Assembly: GCF_003013715.1 (NCBI RefSeq)
Contig: NC_072814.1
Coordinates: forward strand, 1,116,001-1,180,000
Origin: Candidozyma auris
Lineage: Eukaryota; Ascomycota; Pichiomycetes; Serinales; Metschnikowiaceae
Direction: 5' to 3'
Length of the DNA: 64,000 bases
The notes under the pieces were generated by a model. That model did no database searches. It worked only from the letters and a program-made list of their open reading frames with translations, and was not told where the DNA came from. Below, one piece after another: positions 28,608-38,200 of the stretch. The position numbers and the translations under genes were made by a program. Each line of letters begins with the position of its first letter. Within the stretch, counting starts at the first letter, position 1.

Positions 28608-29438
28608 ATGACCGTCCACCAGTCTGTGTGGAACGGCCTCATCAACGTCAAGGTCGTCTATAAGGATTCTGCTTTCCTCCTATACGTACACAGAAACTCA
28701 TACTTCCCATTACACTACCCGGTGATTGCCAAGTTCTTTAGCGCGCTTGCTCCCACTGGCCTCACTTCAACTCCATTATGGCTTGAGCACGAAGACGTGC
28801 CTATCAAGTGGAACCTACCGGTAGGCGTATTATATGATTTGCTTTATCTACCGGCTAACAAGCACAAGAGGCATCAATGGACGCTTTACTTGAAGTTCAA
28901 TACGCCGTCGCTGGTTTATCCATCGAACGACATAATTCCTTTTTCTATAACGTCTAAATCTATTGACTATGTCTCCATGCTATCTCAGGTCATTGTGAAT
29001 CAGCTCAAACAGTCGACTTTTGTCATGAATGGTAATGCAAGGGCAATGATGAGTTTGAGTGAAGATGACTCCCGCACACTATGGAAGGCCATCGCTGATC
29101 ACGACTATGGCAGCTTTCACGCCGTTGCCAAAAAGCTCCATTCTAGAGGTCAACAAATCCAGCGAATACCCGTGAAATTGTACATCGCTGGCACCTCAAC
29201 AATGATTCAGGCCCCCATTTCGCCAGGAACTTCAGAAAATCCAACCACAATGAACGACTTGTTACATAAATGGGCACCTTCCATATTTGACAACTCTTCG
29301 GCGTTGACTTCAACGCCAATAATCCACGGCGTGGATGCACTGGCTATCGCAGATGAGCCGCTTTTAAAAATATGGTCCACATTCCGTCATTTGGATAATT
29401 TTCTCTATGTTGTTGTGACTATTCAACCTCAATCATAG
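28608..29438 (+). CDS. ATG5: Autophagy protein Atg5
   Basis: A 276-aa protein (yeast 294). Conjugated to Atg12 and bound to Atg16, it acts as the E3-like factor for Atg8 lipidation on the phagophore. Family marks are the start Val-Trp-Asn-Gly, the Trp-Asn-Leu-Pro-Val-Gly-Val-Leu-Tyr-Asp segment and the acceptor region Asn-Gln-Leu-Lys-Gln-Ser, which places the Atg12-linked lysine at K134. The ATG at 28608 gives the family N-terminus. The stop overlaps the convergent TRM140 stop by 6 bp. Confidence 0.94.
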   Translation: MTVHQSVWNGLINVKVVYKDSAFLLYVHRNSYFPLHYPVIAKFFSALAPTGLTSTPLWLEHEDVPIKWNLPVGVLYDLLYLPANKHKRHQWTLYLKFNTPSLVYPSNDIIPFSITSKSIDYVSMLSQVIVNQLKQSTFVMNGNARAMMSLSEDDSRTLWKAIADHDYGSFHAVAKKLHSRGQQIQRIPVKLYIAGTSTMIQAPISPGTSENPTTMNDLLHKWAPSIFDNSSALTSTPIIHGVDALAIADEPLLKIWSTFRHLDNFLYVVVTIQPQS

Positions 29439-30386
29439 TGGCTTACGGAAGACAGCCTGAAGCCAGATTCTGTACATCTTAAGCTGCTTCTTCCTGTTCA
29501 CAAGTAAGCGCCTGTCAGTTGCGATCTTCTCTTCCTCAAAGGGACCGTTGGTGCAGAAGATTTCTCTGAGCTCTTCCTCGGTGAAGAAATATACTCGCGT
29601 GCCGTCTCCACGAATATAGAAGTTATCGTCAAGCAAACGGCCCTTCTTGAAACGAACTTGGGCCAAGTCGTAGCGACCGTAATCTCTGAAAAGGATCTGT
29701 CCACCAGGCTTCAACACTTTCTGGAGGTTGTTTATGGCATGCTTCCATTGGTCGGGATGCAATGCAGAAAAGACAAATACCATGATGACAATGTCACAGG
29801 AGTTTGGCTCCAAGTGTTCAGGCAATGTTCCCTCTGGGTTGGCTAGGTCCCAAACTGAAGAAAATGCAACACCCTTCTCGTTGTTGGGCGCATAGTTCTC
29901 GTTACTTTTTACCAAGTCGACCGCAACTTTCAGGTAGTCACAACCCACGATTTTGAGCTGAGGATTGGCATTCTGATTCAAGATTGGGTAAAAAGTGTTT
30001 CCAGCACCACACCCAACTTCCAAGATCGTCACTGGCTTGTTGTACTCTGCCCCACTAACTTCGTATAACGACGGAAACTCGATTTGAAGCCATTTCCTAT
30101 CTTTGAAAAAATTTTCTTTATTGTTTTTGTAGAAGATGTCCCAGTACTTTGCAGGATTCGAGTTAAAAAGCTGCTTATCGAAATCCTTGACCGGTTGCTC
30201 GTACTGCTTCGCGATGAGCTCTTCAGCTTGTTTAACCTGCTCTTCTCCCCACTCTACATGGTCCCAAGCGTTGTGGTCGAACACAGAATTTTCGTCGGTC
30301 AAGTACCTCTGCCCGAAGGTGAACGGAGAGTCTTTTCCGATTCTTGTGTCCAACAGTGGCTTCTGTTCTTTCACAGACAGAGTCAT
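29433..30386 (-). CDS. TRM140: tRNA m3C32 methyltransferase Trm140, methyltransferase-only form
   Basis: A 317-aa SAM-dependent methyltransferase that makes 3-methylcytidine at position 32 of certain tRNAs. The SAM motif ILEVGCGAGN is at 121-130, followed by Gly-Cys-Asp-Tyr and by Phe-Ser-Ala-Leu-His-Pro. The upstream signature Trp-Asp-x-Phe-Tyr-Lys-Asn-Asn is also present. In S. cerevisiae the enzyme is fused, through a +1 frameshift, to an N-terminal actin-binding region (Abp140). Here it begins at 30386 with no such region upstream, as in most fungi and animals. Confidence 0.93.
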   Translation of the reverse strand: MTLSVKEQKPLLDTRIGKDSPFTFGQRYLTDENSVFDHNAWDHVEWGEEQVKQAEELIAKQYEQPVKDFDKQLFNSNPAKYWDIFYKNNKENFFKDRKWLQIEFPSLYEVSGAEYNKPVTILEVGCGAGNTFYPILNQNANPQLKIVGCDYLKVAVDLVKSNENYAPNNEKGVAFSSVWDLANPEGTLPEHLEPNSCDIVIMVFVFSALHPDQWKHAINNLQKVLKPGGQILFRDYGRYDLAQVRFKKGRLLDDNFYIRGDGTRVYFFTEEELREIFCTNGPFEEEKIATDRRLLVNRKKQLKMYRIWLQAVFRKPL

Positions 30387-31282
30387 AATTGTGGAATGGT
30401 TGGTGATTTTTCTAGATGAGGTAGTGCACAAGGCTCCCACTATTAATACTTAATCATCAACACCACTATTTGAAGTCATGGATGGTTCATAGTCTCGAAG
30501 CTGCATGATGATTGCCAATATTTGAGTATTCTTGAACCAGCAAAATATGCTGCACGAAGCAATAGTAGAGCCTCTACCCAAGTTGATAGAGATTGATCTC
30601 TTCAAGTCCTTGAGCGCTGAAACGAATTTAACAACTAAGTGACGAAATAAGGGTCGCTTGACGTAGGTTGTGCTCTTAAACATTGAAGAAGAGAAAAGTT
30701 TTTCCTGAGTTTATGAGAGTATTACATGATTGTCTTTGTTTCAATAATAAATCTAGAGATTTGCGGTCATGGAGAAACAGAGCAAAAGATTCCGATTCCC
30801 ATATTGCCAACCCTAAGAAAATTGAAGGACGAGTTTGATCTTTCGCAGAATGTCTCCGAAAACAGGCCCAATTTCGATTCTCATCCTTGCCTGTAGCACC
30901 CTGAATATTCCCCGGTCATGTACACGGTACTTCAAATAGGAAAACACCTACCATCAAAGCGTCACATTTCAACGCATTTTGAAGAACTTCAGTGCTCTTC
31001 CGGCTTCAGATTCGATATGAGCAACTAGGGGACGCATTTTTATTGACTTATCCATTGTGATAAGTCAAAAATTCCTTCGGGTGGTAAATTCTGCTAGGAA
31101 GCTAGATACCACCTCCAATACAGCAACCAAGTGTGGAAAATCCTGATTGAAGAGAGTGTCAAAAGCGGTGTAAGCTTATAGCATACTTTCGACTCAAATT
31201 TACCACAAGCACCGTTCTAGTGGCTGTACCAGCGTCCAGTAGTTTTACATCTTTGACAAAATAACATCAGTTCATCACACGA
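30387..31282. other. TRM140 promoter / TRS23 3' flank
   Basis: About 0.9 kb with no convincing gene and no copy of the recurrent motif. No extension of Trm140 resembling the Abp140 actin-binding N-terminus was found. Confidence 0.4.
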
Positions 31283-31807
31283 TCACCTTGCGAGCTCTTG
31301 AACTTTTGACTCAAACATCGTGCTTTTAATTGGCATGTCTAGCGAGTAGAAGGGGTCCTTCATCACGTAATCGCAGTAGTAAAGGTAGCATTGCTTGTAG
31401 ATATTACTCGCTGCTTCGAATTGTCTCTTCAGGGCGGACGGCTGGCCAGCTTGCGTAGTGACAGCGCCCACAGGAGACGTTATTATGATAAATTTCACTC
31501 CTGTCAATGTCTGAAATACGTACAAACTGAAAAGGTCTGTGTCAATGTTAGAAAGTCCCAGCTTGTTCACGTTCGGCGTGTGTGCTTTGCCCGAGAGAAG
31601 AATGTTACTATTTACAGTATGTGGATCTTCGTATCCATGTTTTGAACCATCAGGTTTGAGTCTGGTCGCTATGGCGTGGGCTCCATGGAGGGTTCCTGCG
31701 AGCACAAGGTAGTCGTTTGCCGAGAGCTTGGAGAGTCTGGGATTGAGGTCTTTTTGGTAGATGAGTCCACCAGCTTTATTGAGGATGAGTATGCTGTAGA
31801 CATCCAT
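31283..31807 (-). CDS. TRS23: TRAPP complex subunit Trs23
   Basis: A 174-aa longin-fold core subunit of TRAPP, the exchange factor for the Rab Ypt1 in ER-Golgi and autophagic traffic. The start Met-Asp-Val-Tyr-Ser-Ile-Leu-Ile-Leu-Asn-Lys-Ala-Gly-Gly-Leu-Ile-Tyr is diagnostic. The central Thr-Gly-Val-Lys-Phe segment and the C-terminal Tyr-x-Asp-Tyr-Val-x-Lys-Asp-Pro-Phe-Tyr motif are also conserved. The frame is open upstream without an ATG. It is shorter than yeast Trs23 (219 aa), which has an insert. Confidence 0.93.
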   Translation of the reverse strand: MDVYSILILNKAGGLIYQKDLNPRLSKLSANDYLVLAGTLHGAHAIATRLKPDGSKHGYEDPHTVNSNILLSGKAHTPNVNKLGLSNIDTDLFSLYVFQTLTGVKFIIITSPVGAVTTQAGQPSALKRQFEAASNIYKQCYLYYCDYVMKDPFYSLDMPIKSTMFESKVQELAR

Positions 31808-32249
31808 GGTGGAAATTGAACGAAAGATGTGGAACTTGTTTGGTGATCTCGATGAATATATACCTTGTGGAATAGCGTTGATGTTCGCGCTTGGGCAGGT
31901 AGAGGAATGGGTGCAAAAAGAAGAAGGAACAAGGGTTGAGAGGGGTGAATTTTCAAAATGATGGACCATATCGGAAGATATGAACTTTAACACTACCTAC
32001 TCTTTCTTTGGTAATTTACATGGTCTTTGCGGTGGTGGCATCAAAAGATTCTTTCCCTCCATTCATTGGACCAAATGTGCGAACATTGAGCTACGTTTCA
32101 CGTCATAAACCGATCGATTACTATATAGTTGGCAAAGTTTTTGGGTTGCCGACCGTCATTTTGGGGATGCCTCCAGCGACATAAGCTATTAAGTCCCCAT
32201 GTGCTCAACTGATAAAACTAAACCTTCAAACCGAGTACCCACATCAGAG
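31808..32249. other. TRS23 upstream intergenic region
   Basis: About 440 bp; nothing beyond ordinary promoter-type sequence was recognised. Confidence 0.35.
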
Positions 32250-33170
32250 TTACGTTGTCCTTGACTCACTATTCTTGTAGCTGCGCTTAAGATCCTTGAT
32301 GAACGTGCCGTAGTCGGGAGCATTGAACAAATGGGTTTCGGCCTGAAACTCCATGTAGTATTTTGTCAACACGTCCACCAACACCAGCAGACACAGGGTG
32401 CCCCTCACAGAAGCATACAACAAGGCAAACTCCTGTCTCTTGAACTTCAGGAAGAACCGGCCCACCTGGCTCGTTTCGAGGCTTTCCACTGCCAGCGCCG
32501 TGAGCTCTAGCCTGTCAAAGGCCGAGTCTGCGTCGGTGTAGGCGTCCAACAACGCCATCAAGTGCTTTTCGATGGCTCTTGACGTCGACTTGGGGTCATT
32601 GGCGGCGACCTTATCATGCTCTCGTAATGCAGCAGCGGCAGCAGCAGCAATGGGGTCTCGAAGCGCCAGTTCTCGTCTCGAGCGTCTTCGTGGAGCATTT
32701 CTGGGACCGTTTTTCCTCTCTTTCACAAACTCATACACGTTGATCAGGTCGTCCCGAGGATCAGCTAGCGTGCTGCCCACGGCAAGGTCGCCTAACTTGT
32801 CTGTGCCTAGAAGCATTTGCCAGAAGTCCTGAAAAAACGTGGCTAGAAAATACTCCTCCTCAATTGGCGAGTAGAAGCGGCCCGGGCGGCCTTCGAACCT
32901 CGTTTCTAGGTCCTCCAGCGGAGCAGTATTGAAAACAGGCTTTAGTCCAGGCACAATTTCAAACAAACGGTCAAACGCCGTGGCCCATGCCTCCACCGCC
33001 TCCAGAGAGGTGTCTAGCTTGGGCAATTGCAGAAATACCACGAGCACATCGACCATGATATCCTGGATATCCAGGTTGATGGCTTCGCTCTGCTGGGCCC
33101 ATGAGTCTCTCTCCTCCGAATCAGCCAGTCTCACCGATAGCGCTTCGAAGGATTCTTGCACTGCCGACAT
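32250..33170 (-). CDS. Unidentified helical protein
   Basis: A 306-aa protein, mostly amphipathic helix. A basic Arg-Arg-Arg-Ser-Arg-Arg stretch and an Ala8 run lie in the middle (about residues 165-185). No signal peptide or clear membrane segment is seen, though the last quarter has a hydrophobic stretch (Leu-Cys-Leu-Leu-Val-Leu-Val-Asp). Codon use and the well-placed ATG support a real gene. It may be a fast-evolving complex subunit; I cannot name it. Confidence 0.72.
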   Translation of the reverse strand: MSAVQESFEALSVRLADSEERDSWAQQSEAINLDIQDIMVDVLVVFLQLPKLDTSLEAVEAWATAFDRLFEIVPGLKPVFNTAPLEDLETRFEGRPGRFYSPIEEEYFLATFFQDFWQMLLGTDKLGDLAVGSTLADPRDDLINVYEFVKERKNGPRNAPRRRSRRELALRDPIAAAAAAALREHDKVAANDPKSTSRAIEKHLMALLDAYTDADSAFDRLELTALAVESLETSQVGRFFLKFKRQEFALLYASVRGTLCLLVLVDVLTKYYMEFQAETHLFNAPDYGTFIKDLKRSYKNSESRTT

Positions 33171-34409
33171 GTGAAGAAGACGAAATCTGGGGTAAGTGCG
33201 ATGTAGTGAGTGATATGGGAAAGGATGAAATCAAGGGAAGTGATATAATTGAAGGAAACGGGTGAAGAAGAAAAGTAAAAGAAGTGGGTGGCAGCAATAG
33301 TTTACCCCCCGGTGTGTTGTTTGTTGCAATGGGCTGCTTTCCTGCCAATTCCGTGGGGTGTCTTTCCTTGTTCACGCACCCGCCTTGTTCCTTTGTAGGG
33401 ACAATGCGCGAGGGATACTCTGGATTGCCAGAGGGAAGCCCCCAGGCGCCGATGAAAGTGGGCAATCTAATTGAGATATCGAAGATGCAAATTCACATGT
33501 AAATTGGTGGTTGGCGGGAGCTCTCTGCAAAAATTTAAGCTCTTCAAGATTTAATTTTTTTTTCTTTTAGAAAAACTTCAAGTACTTCGAGCCTTCCCAG
33601 ATAGACTTCAGGCTCAGCAATGTGCGAGGTCCAGGCACCCCAGGCAGAATTGGATATGGACGACTGGCTGCAACTGGACGCTGCCCAAGTTCAGACTGCC
33701 AAAGTCCATGATTCGTTAACAGCTTAAAGATCTTCATTGTGAAGTTACCTTTTTCCTTGAACTCAATGGCTTAATGCAGTTTATTTTTTGCTCTAGACAA
33801 AGGCTACTCCAAATTATTCAATTGGCTGGCTTGCTGCCCAGGGGCATAGTTCGGAATCGCGCCGTGCCGCCAGGCTTTTAGCCTTTGGTGCCTCGGTCGG
33901 CGTAGACAGCCAACGATCGAGTGCAAGAGTAAGTGGCAAAATGATTGGAGGAATTTTGACAGTTCGAGTATTGGAACTACGAATTTTGCTGCTGTTCTGC
34001 TTTGCCGATACCTTTCTCTACGGCCTGCTTAGTTTCTCTGGCTCAGCCATTGGCTGCGAATGGTAGATCTGGGTGCAAATCACAGGCTGTTTTCTCCATT
34101 CCCTGAAATGTATACAAGCGATGGCACAATACACCATTTTTGTTTGTTTCTAGATGAGACGTCTCTTACCTTAGGTACCCATACTTAGTACTAGACTTAT
34201 CTCCTTGTTTGGGCTATCTCCTGGACTCGGCACTACGGATCAGAAAACAATGGATCACCTCACAATAGTCTACATTCACCTGAATCATTTGCATTCGTTA
34301 AAGGCACACTATGTCTACTGTTGCACACCCAAAGACCAGCTTTGAGGCAGTGCTCTTGTAGCCTGATTTGTCTCTTCTGTATTGTTTTTTCATCGGCTCC
34401 TGTTTTCGC
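33171..34409. other. 1.2-kb intergenic region with one small candidate frame
   Basis: Lies between the regulator's 3' end and the promoter of the unidentified helical gene. It contains a T9/T-rich tract before a 35-codon open frame (33620-33727) and a 9/10 recurrent-motif match at 34052-34061. Nothing else was recognised. Confidence 0.4.
33620..33727 (+). CDS. Candidate 35-aa microprotein
   Basis: The frame runs from ATG at 33620 to TAA at 33725-33727. The product is acidic and amphipathic, with Asp-Met-Asp-Asp-Trp-Leu-Gln-Leu-Asp in the middle, a composition like short activation or binding motifs. A T-rich tract precedes it by about 60 bp. No homologue is recognised and a chance frame this short is quite possible. 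Confidence 0.2.
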   Translation: MCEVQAPQAELDMDDWLQLDAAQVQTAKVHDSLTA

Positions 34410-37400
34410 TTACAAGCCCTTGGTGGTCTCGTTGATGTAGTCCATGAGCTCATGAAGAACATTTTCAAGCGAAGAGTAGAACGTACAGTAATCGTTGATG
34501 TCAACAAAATTGTTGCGCAAGTCGTAGTAGATCTTTTCGTTCAACTGCAGCAACTCATGCCTCTGGCTCTGGATTTCTGCCATGCTCTTCCCTTCGTTAA
34601 GGTCAACTTTATTCAGAAACACGCTCTGATTCATCACCTGTCGTTGTTCTGCCAGCTCCTTCTGCTGCTCTTCCTCCCATGAGCTCGTCTCGAATCCTTG
34701 CTGACCCTCATACTGAACCGTGCCCAAGTTGACTCCGTTACTAATGAGAGCTGGTTGAGGAACATCCATCGTGTTGAAGAGCTCACTCATATTCATGTAC
34801 CCACTTACTTGGTAATCAAAGAACTCGACTCTCCCTTGCATTCCATCGCTCACCACACTCACCAATTTGAACACATTGTATTTCTTCAAGATGTACTCCC
34901 ACGTGAGATTTGTGAGTGACAACATTCTCTTGTACTTCTCGTTCTTGAAATATTTTCTATTGAGAATGAAGAGCGCTTTGTTGATGAGCTTGACGTAAAT
35001 CACCAACTCGTTCACAGTCATGAACTCGTACTTGAACTTGACACACATGATGATAAACAACAAGATTATTGAGTCCAACGGAATCGTTCGCTTCACATAC
35101 CAGTTGAACTTGCCAAACTTGATGAAATCATTATACTTGAGGAAGTCATTCAAGTTGTGAAGAATCGAGGGAATTAAGTTGTTCTGGAGGTTCTCGTACG
35201 TAAACAACTCATGCTGATTGAAGCGCAACTGGGAAATGGATGAGCTGTCAAAATTGCTTATGATGTTGGCCTCCTGAATCTTACCAAAAGTGTCCTCATA
35301 CTTGCTGAGCGATAGAGCAGATTCACGCTCCTTAGTAAGAGCCTTTTCGTTCCTTATGTTTCCAACGCTACCATCATCGAGGGCTCTGGAAGGGTTTCTG
35401 AGTAAAATCTTCTTATGAAGAAGCATTAATGCTCGGTCAACAAAACTCCATGAGTGATTTTTGATGAAATGAAGTAAGTTCATCTCTTGCACTGTTTTTG
35501 GAGGACGATCCTGATAATAGTGGGTAATTTTGTTGATTGACTTGTGGATGAAGTGAAATAAATTGACGATCATACGTTTGATTTCTTCCGTCTCCTCTGG
35601 AGTGATGTTTGTTGAGAGTCCGTTGTGAAGCTGATACACAAGCTCACTCAAGATCCTATCAAACTTAAATTTAACTAATAGTGCAAGGATGGTGACGTTC
35701 AAATTCTTTCTCACAACCATACCGTCCTCGTCAAGTACCGGGTCCTCATCGTCAGGCATGACTACATTGAAATCGTCAAATTTGCAAACTGGGGGCAAAC
35801 AAAAGTTGTGACTGCTCAAGGCGTCAAGACCAAAGATGACCCACCAAAGAAGCCTTCTGAATTTGACGACTTTCCAATCCTGAATTCGGAGTGAGATGAT
35901 GGGATCCTTATGTAGCTGCATGAACTTGGCGTAACGAATGATTTGAGACATTTCCATTGTTGAGGGATTGGGAGATGTGGACTGAATGATGACGTTTCCA
36001 AGCAACAAAGGCATAGTTTTGATGCCATGAGGATAATTGTAGTATTGGCAGATTTTGTTGAATCCTTTTAAGTACTTGTTGATGTCCTGATTGAGAAGAA
36101 GGTTATCGTACTCTTCAAACTCAGAGATGGTGGATGCATAAAGCACAGGGAAGTATAAGGTGTAGAACTGCAATAAATTGAAGTCTTTGGCACTTGGGCT
36201 ATCGGAAGATGAATGAAGCGAGGAGCCCGGGGATGAAACAGACATGTTCTTATATGGATCGTACAAGTCCCAGTACTTTTCGTGTTCCTTGATGAACTCA
36301 TTCAAATTGACCAAGATAGGGAGCAAAATATGGACCGAGTTGATGTAGCGCTCTAAAAGCTCAAAGGAGCGAGCTCGTGAGTTGGGTAAATGCGTAAGGA
36401 GGTCGGCAAACAAGTTGTCATTGTCATAATAAGTGTTCGTGCCGTATAAATAATTGACCGTGGTCGCTGGGTTGGAGGAGTAGGCATTGAGGGAGTTGTG
36501 GAGCCCTGGGTTGTTTGGTTGCGAATTCCTTTGAGCAGTAAACGAAACAGGCCCAGCCGATTCAGAGGGTGCATCAAGGAAGTTTTTCAGGGTGGCTCCT
36601 CCAGTAGAAACAGAGTTCTTATACAAGTTGGTGAGGTTTGTGGTCGAGTTGACTCTGCTTTGTAGTTCGCTTCCTGGCCTCCCTTCATCGGCCTTATCTG
36701 TGAGCGGCAGCGTCTTCGCATTGAGCATATCAACATTGGCAAACGCAAACGAGCTCAAGTTGAAAGTGTACTCCTCAGGCGGACCGTTCGAATTCTGCAA
36801 CTCATCCAGGCCCAGAGGTTTGTTTGCATAGTTTGTGCCGAAGAAATTGTTGGTGATGTTGTTGCTGTTCTGGTTCAAGATCGGCGTTTGCAAGATATTG
36901 GGCGTGGCCATCTCGGGAGACAAGCCCTGTGCCTGGCCATGCCTGTAGAGATTGAGCCCTAGTTGAAGGTAGCTCAGTGGAGAGTCGTGCTGCAAGAATT
37001 CTGACTGCTTCTTCAGCAGGTGCTGTAGGTCGGCCTCGTTGTCCTCCTTATCATATTCTGAGTGGGAAGAGTGAGACAGGCCCAACTCCTGACCTACAGA
37101 GTTGTCAGCCAGCTTGACCGATTCACTCAGTTCCGACAGCGGTCTGGTAGACATGGCTACCGACGAATGGCCAGACAGCAGATCAGTCTTTGACTTTTTC
37201 TGTTTCAGAGCATCTTCGGCCCTCACACTCTTCCTCCTCTTCTTGCCGCCCTTCGACACCCTCTCATTGGCAAAGTATTTGCACGAGATTCCCAACTTGG
37301 AGCAGTTGTTACACACCGGGTGGGCCCTGGAACACTTGATTTTTTTCGAGTGGCAGTGGACACAGCTGAGGATGCGCCGCTGCCTCAGTTTCTGGAGCTT

Positions 37401-37496
37401 CATCACGGTGCCATCGTCAAGCACCTTCACCTCCAGGCCTCTGCACTTGCGCGTGGCGGCTGGGTGTTGGTCCATGTGTAGTGGGATCACCTCCAT
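34410..37496 (-). CDS. Zn2Cys6 transcription factor
   Basis: A 1028-aa DNA-binding regulator. The zinc cluster is canonical, with C45, C48, C55, C62, C65 and C72 (spacing 2-6-6-2-6), followed by a basic linker Gly-Gly-Lys-Lys-Arg-Arg-Lys. Ser/Asn-rich sequence follows, then a fungal middle homology region (about 400-750, with Arg-Arg-Leu-Leu-Trp-Trp-Val-Ile-Phe-Gly) and a coiled C-terminus. I could not assign a specific orthologue. The Met at 37496 puts the cluster near the N-terminus, as usual. An in-frame ATG at 38036 would add 180 low-complexity residues. Confidence 0.9.
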   Translation of the reverse strand: MEVIPLHMDQHPAATRKCRGLEVKVLDDGTVMKLQKLRQRRILSCVHCHSKKIKCSRAHPVCNNCSKLGISCKYFANERVSKGGKKRRKSVRAEDALKQKKSKTDLLSGHSSVAMSTRPLSELSESVKLADNSVGQELGLSHSSHSEYDKEDNEADLQHLLKKQSEFLQHDSPLSYLQLGLNLYRHGQAQGLSPEMATPNILQTPILNQNSNNITNNFFGTNYANKPLGLDELQNSNGPPEEYTFNLSSFAFANVDMLNAKTLPLTDKADEGRPGSELQSRVNSTTNLTNLYKNSVSTGGATLKNFLDAPSESAGPVSFTAQRNSQPNNPGLHNSLNAYSSNPATTVNYLYGTNTYYDNDNLFADLLTHLPNSRARSFELLERYINSVHILLPILVNLNEFIKEHEKYWDLYDPYKNMSVSSPGSSLHSSSDSPSAKDFNLLQFYTLYFPVLYASTISEFEEYDNLLLNQDINKYLKGFNKICQYYNYPHGIKTMPLLLGNVIIQSTSPNPSTMEMSQIIRYAKFMQLHKDPIISLRIQDWKVVKFRRLLWWVIFGLDALSSHNFCLPPVCKFDDFNVVMPDDEDPVLDEDGMVVRKNLNVTILALLVKFKFDRILSELVYQLHNGLSTNITPEETEEIKRMIVNLFHFIHKSINKITHYYQDRPPKTVQEMNLLHFIKNHSWSFVDRALMLLHKKILLRNPSRALDDGSVGNIRNEKALTKERESALSLSKYEDTFGKIQEANIISNFDSSSISQLRFNQHELFTYENLQNNLIPSILHNLNDFLKYNDFIKFGKFNWYVKRTIPLDSIILLFIIMCVKFKYEFMTVNELVIYVKLINKALFILNRKYFKNEKYKRMLSLTNLTWEYILKKYNVFKLVSVVSDGMQGRVEFFDYQVSGYMNMSELFNTMDVPQPALISNGVNLGTVQYEGQQGFETSSWEEEQQKELAEQRQVMNQSVFLNKVDLNEGKSMAEIQSQRHELLQLNEKIYYDLRNNFVDINDYCTFYSSLENVLHELMDYINETTKGL

Positions 37497-38200
37497 GGAG
37501 AAAGAAGAAGTTAGTCTAGTGTGGTTGAAAGAGTTGAAACAGATGGAAGGAATGGAGCCTTTTTGCGGGGGGCCCACTGCCAGTGGTACAGGAAGCAGCA
37601 GCAGCAGCAGCAAAGGCAGAGGCACAGGCAGAGGCAGCACCACCAGAGGCAGTAGATCTGCCGGAGAGGGTGAAACGGGCAGAGAGTGCGAAAGCGAAAC
37701 CGGTCTTTGGGCCGGCCATGGGCGAGTGTTGGGACACGAGCTGGAACACGAATTGGGGCACGAATTGGGGCGAGCGTAAAGAGCGTAAAAGGCGTCTGGC
37801 AGCACGCTGGAAATAGGCCGTGGGCCGTGAAAACGAGCCAGGGCCAGGGCCAGGGCCAGGGGCAGGCAGCGGGAGGGTGCGTGGGGCAAACGCCGAAGAA
37901 ATGCCAGTGCAGTCCTGGGCCCATGGTGAAATCGGCGTGATGGTCCAGTGGTGCTCGCCCCAGAGGAGTCGGGCAGCAGGCTGGAGAGGGGAATGATGGA
38001 CGAGATCGAGGTCACCACTGCGGTGGAAAGGGGCATGGGAGACTATTTTCTCGGGGATTGGCTGCGGTGTTGGAGAGTTTTGCGAGAGTTTGGGACGGTA
38101 GGTCGGCGTTTGGTTGTTTGGCTCGGCGGTAGGAAATGGGTGCAAAATGCGAGTGACGAGCGAGCGACGAGCGAGCGACGACAACTGACCTAGGAACACA
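37497..38200 (-). promoter_or_regulatory. GC-rich leader of the Zn2Cys6 gene, repeat-laden
   Basis: This GC-rich stretch holds a GCA microsatellite (about 37594-37611), GGGCCA hexamer repeats (about 37836-37864), a duplicated CACGAATTGGGG (37748-37772) and an 11-bp GACGAGCGAGC repeat (about 38155-38180). A TATAAAATAA sequence near 38208 suggests transcription starts close to 38150. The region is then either a 650-nt 5' leader or, from the in-frame ATG at 38036, an N-terminal extension. Other minus-strand frames are also open here, so openness alone proves little. Confidence 0.45.
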
